NCBI GenBank assembly: GCA_002869465.1 | Contig: PKSW01000439.1 | Coordinates: 1-6,357 of the forward strand | Length of the DNA: 6,357 nucleotides | Direction: 5' to 3' | From: Marinilabiliales bacterium | GTDB lineage: Bacteria; Bacteroidota; Bacteroidia; Bacteroidales; F082 | In this document: positions 5,858-6,357 of the stretch, in pieces | How positions within the stretch are numbered: the first letter of the stretch is position 1 | Layout: every line of letters starts with the position of its first letter | Made by a program: the position numbers and the translations under genes | The notes under the pieces: generated by a model | Told to the model about the DNA's origin: nothing | Seen by the model: only the letters and a program-made list of their open reading frames with translations | Database searches by the model: none

Positions 5858-6357
5858 ATGACACGAAGAATTAAAAAAGTAGCCATATTGGGGTCCGGGG
5901 TGATGGGATCAGGAATTGCCTGTCATTTTGCCAATATTGGTGCTGAAGTATTGCTGATCGATATCGTACCGCGTGAGCTGGACGATAAAGAAAAAGCAAA
6001 AGGACTTACGCTTGACGACAAAGTGGTAAGAAACCGGATCGTAAACAACTCGCTGCAGGCGGCTTTAAAATCGAAGCCCTCGCCTATCTACAAACAGTCA
6101 TTCAGCAAACGAATCACCACAGGCAACTTTGATGACGATCTATCAAAAATTGCCGATTGTGACTGGATTATTGAAGTGGTTATTGAAAGACTCGATATCA
6201 AACAATCCGTTTTTGCCAATGTGGAAAAATATCGGAAACCGGGTACATTGATCACTACCAACACTTCTGGTATTTCCGTTGAAGCCATGCTGGAAGGCCG
6301 GAGCGAAGATTTCCAGCAACATTTTTGTGGCACACACTTTTTTAATCCACCACGATA
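5858..6357 (+). CDS. fadN: 3-hydroxyacyl-CoA dehydrogenase, FadN type (5' part, runs off window)
   Basis: The first 166 residues of an NAD-dependent 3-hydroxyacyl-CoA dehydrogenase, which oxidises 3-hydroxyacyl-CoA to 3-ketoacyl-CoA in beta-oxidation. The Rossmann NAD site is VAILGSGVMGSGIACHFANI (8-27), ending strand 2 at acidic D35. Active-site elements are EVVIER (106-111), NTSGIS with S137, and HFFNPPR with the catalytic H160. The segment IVPRELDDKEKAKGLTLDDK and the overall course closely resemble Bacillus FadN, which carries an enoyl-CoA hydratase-like domain at its C-terminus; whether that domain follows here lies outside the window. The frame is uninterrupted to the edge. The ATG at 5858 puts the Rossmann motif at the usual distance. 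With only 27 bp after the MarR stop and no intervening terminator, the two genes look cotranscribed. Confidence 0.9.
   Translation, partial: MTRRIKKVAILGSGVMGSGIACHFANIGAEVLLIDIVPRELDDKEKAKGLTLDDKVVRNRIVNNSLQAALKSKPSPIYKQSFSKRITTGNFDDDLSKIADCDWIIEVVIERLDIKQSVFANVEKYRKPGTLITTNTSGISVEAMLEGRSEDFQQHFCGTHFFNPPR

Noticed and set aside
6088..6337. Minus-strand frames opposite fadN
   Set aside because: They are shadows of the conserved dehydrogenase coding strand.

Overview
The window looks like a chromosomal segment from a member of the Bacteroidota, probably the Chitinophagales/Sphingobacteriales side. The signs are TAnnTTTG-type -7 promoter elements, no Shine-Dalgarno sequences, a PorT-like outer-membrane beta-barrel protein, a Bacteroidota-style REP-associated transposase, and protein sequences of the kind I associate with that group. 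The assignment is an inference; there is no rRNA or other marker here.

Left part (1 to about 1826) is AT-rich and looks accessory. It holds the 3' end of an unrecognised gene (1-195), a compact REP/RAYT transposase element bounded by two inverted 35-nt hairpin-bearing repeats (273-945), and a small outer-membrane beta-barrel protein on the minus strand (1104-1760). Just outside the left REP sits a 27-bp vestige (249-275) that encodes the last eight residues and stop of the same mutase found complete further right. It differs only at third codon positions.

Right part (1827-6357) is a metabolic locus for acyl-CoA breakdown. icmF (minus strand, 1827-5198) encodes a fused adenosylcobalamin-dependent isobutyryl-CoA mutase with its own G-protein chaperone. 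It is transcribed divergently from a MarR-family regulator (5375-5830) and a FadN-type 3-hydroxyacyl-CoA dehydrogenase (5858 onward, cut by the window edge). The 176-bp divergent region has a recognisable promoter for each direction and an 11-bp direct repeat that brackets the regulator's -7 element, a plausible operator. Together the genes suggest regulated beta-oxidation: IcmF would isomerise branched isobutyryl-CoA to n-butyryl-CoA, and the FadN-type enzyme would act on the straight-chain 3-hydroxyacyl-CoA intermediates.

I see no CRISPR array, tRNA, rRNA, riboswitch or phage gene, and no clear new multi-gene system. The points most worth a second look are the mutase 3' vestige next to the RAYT element, the structure-preserving changes between the two REP hairpins, the probable MarR operator, and an insertion in the mutase domain of IcmF.
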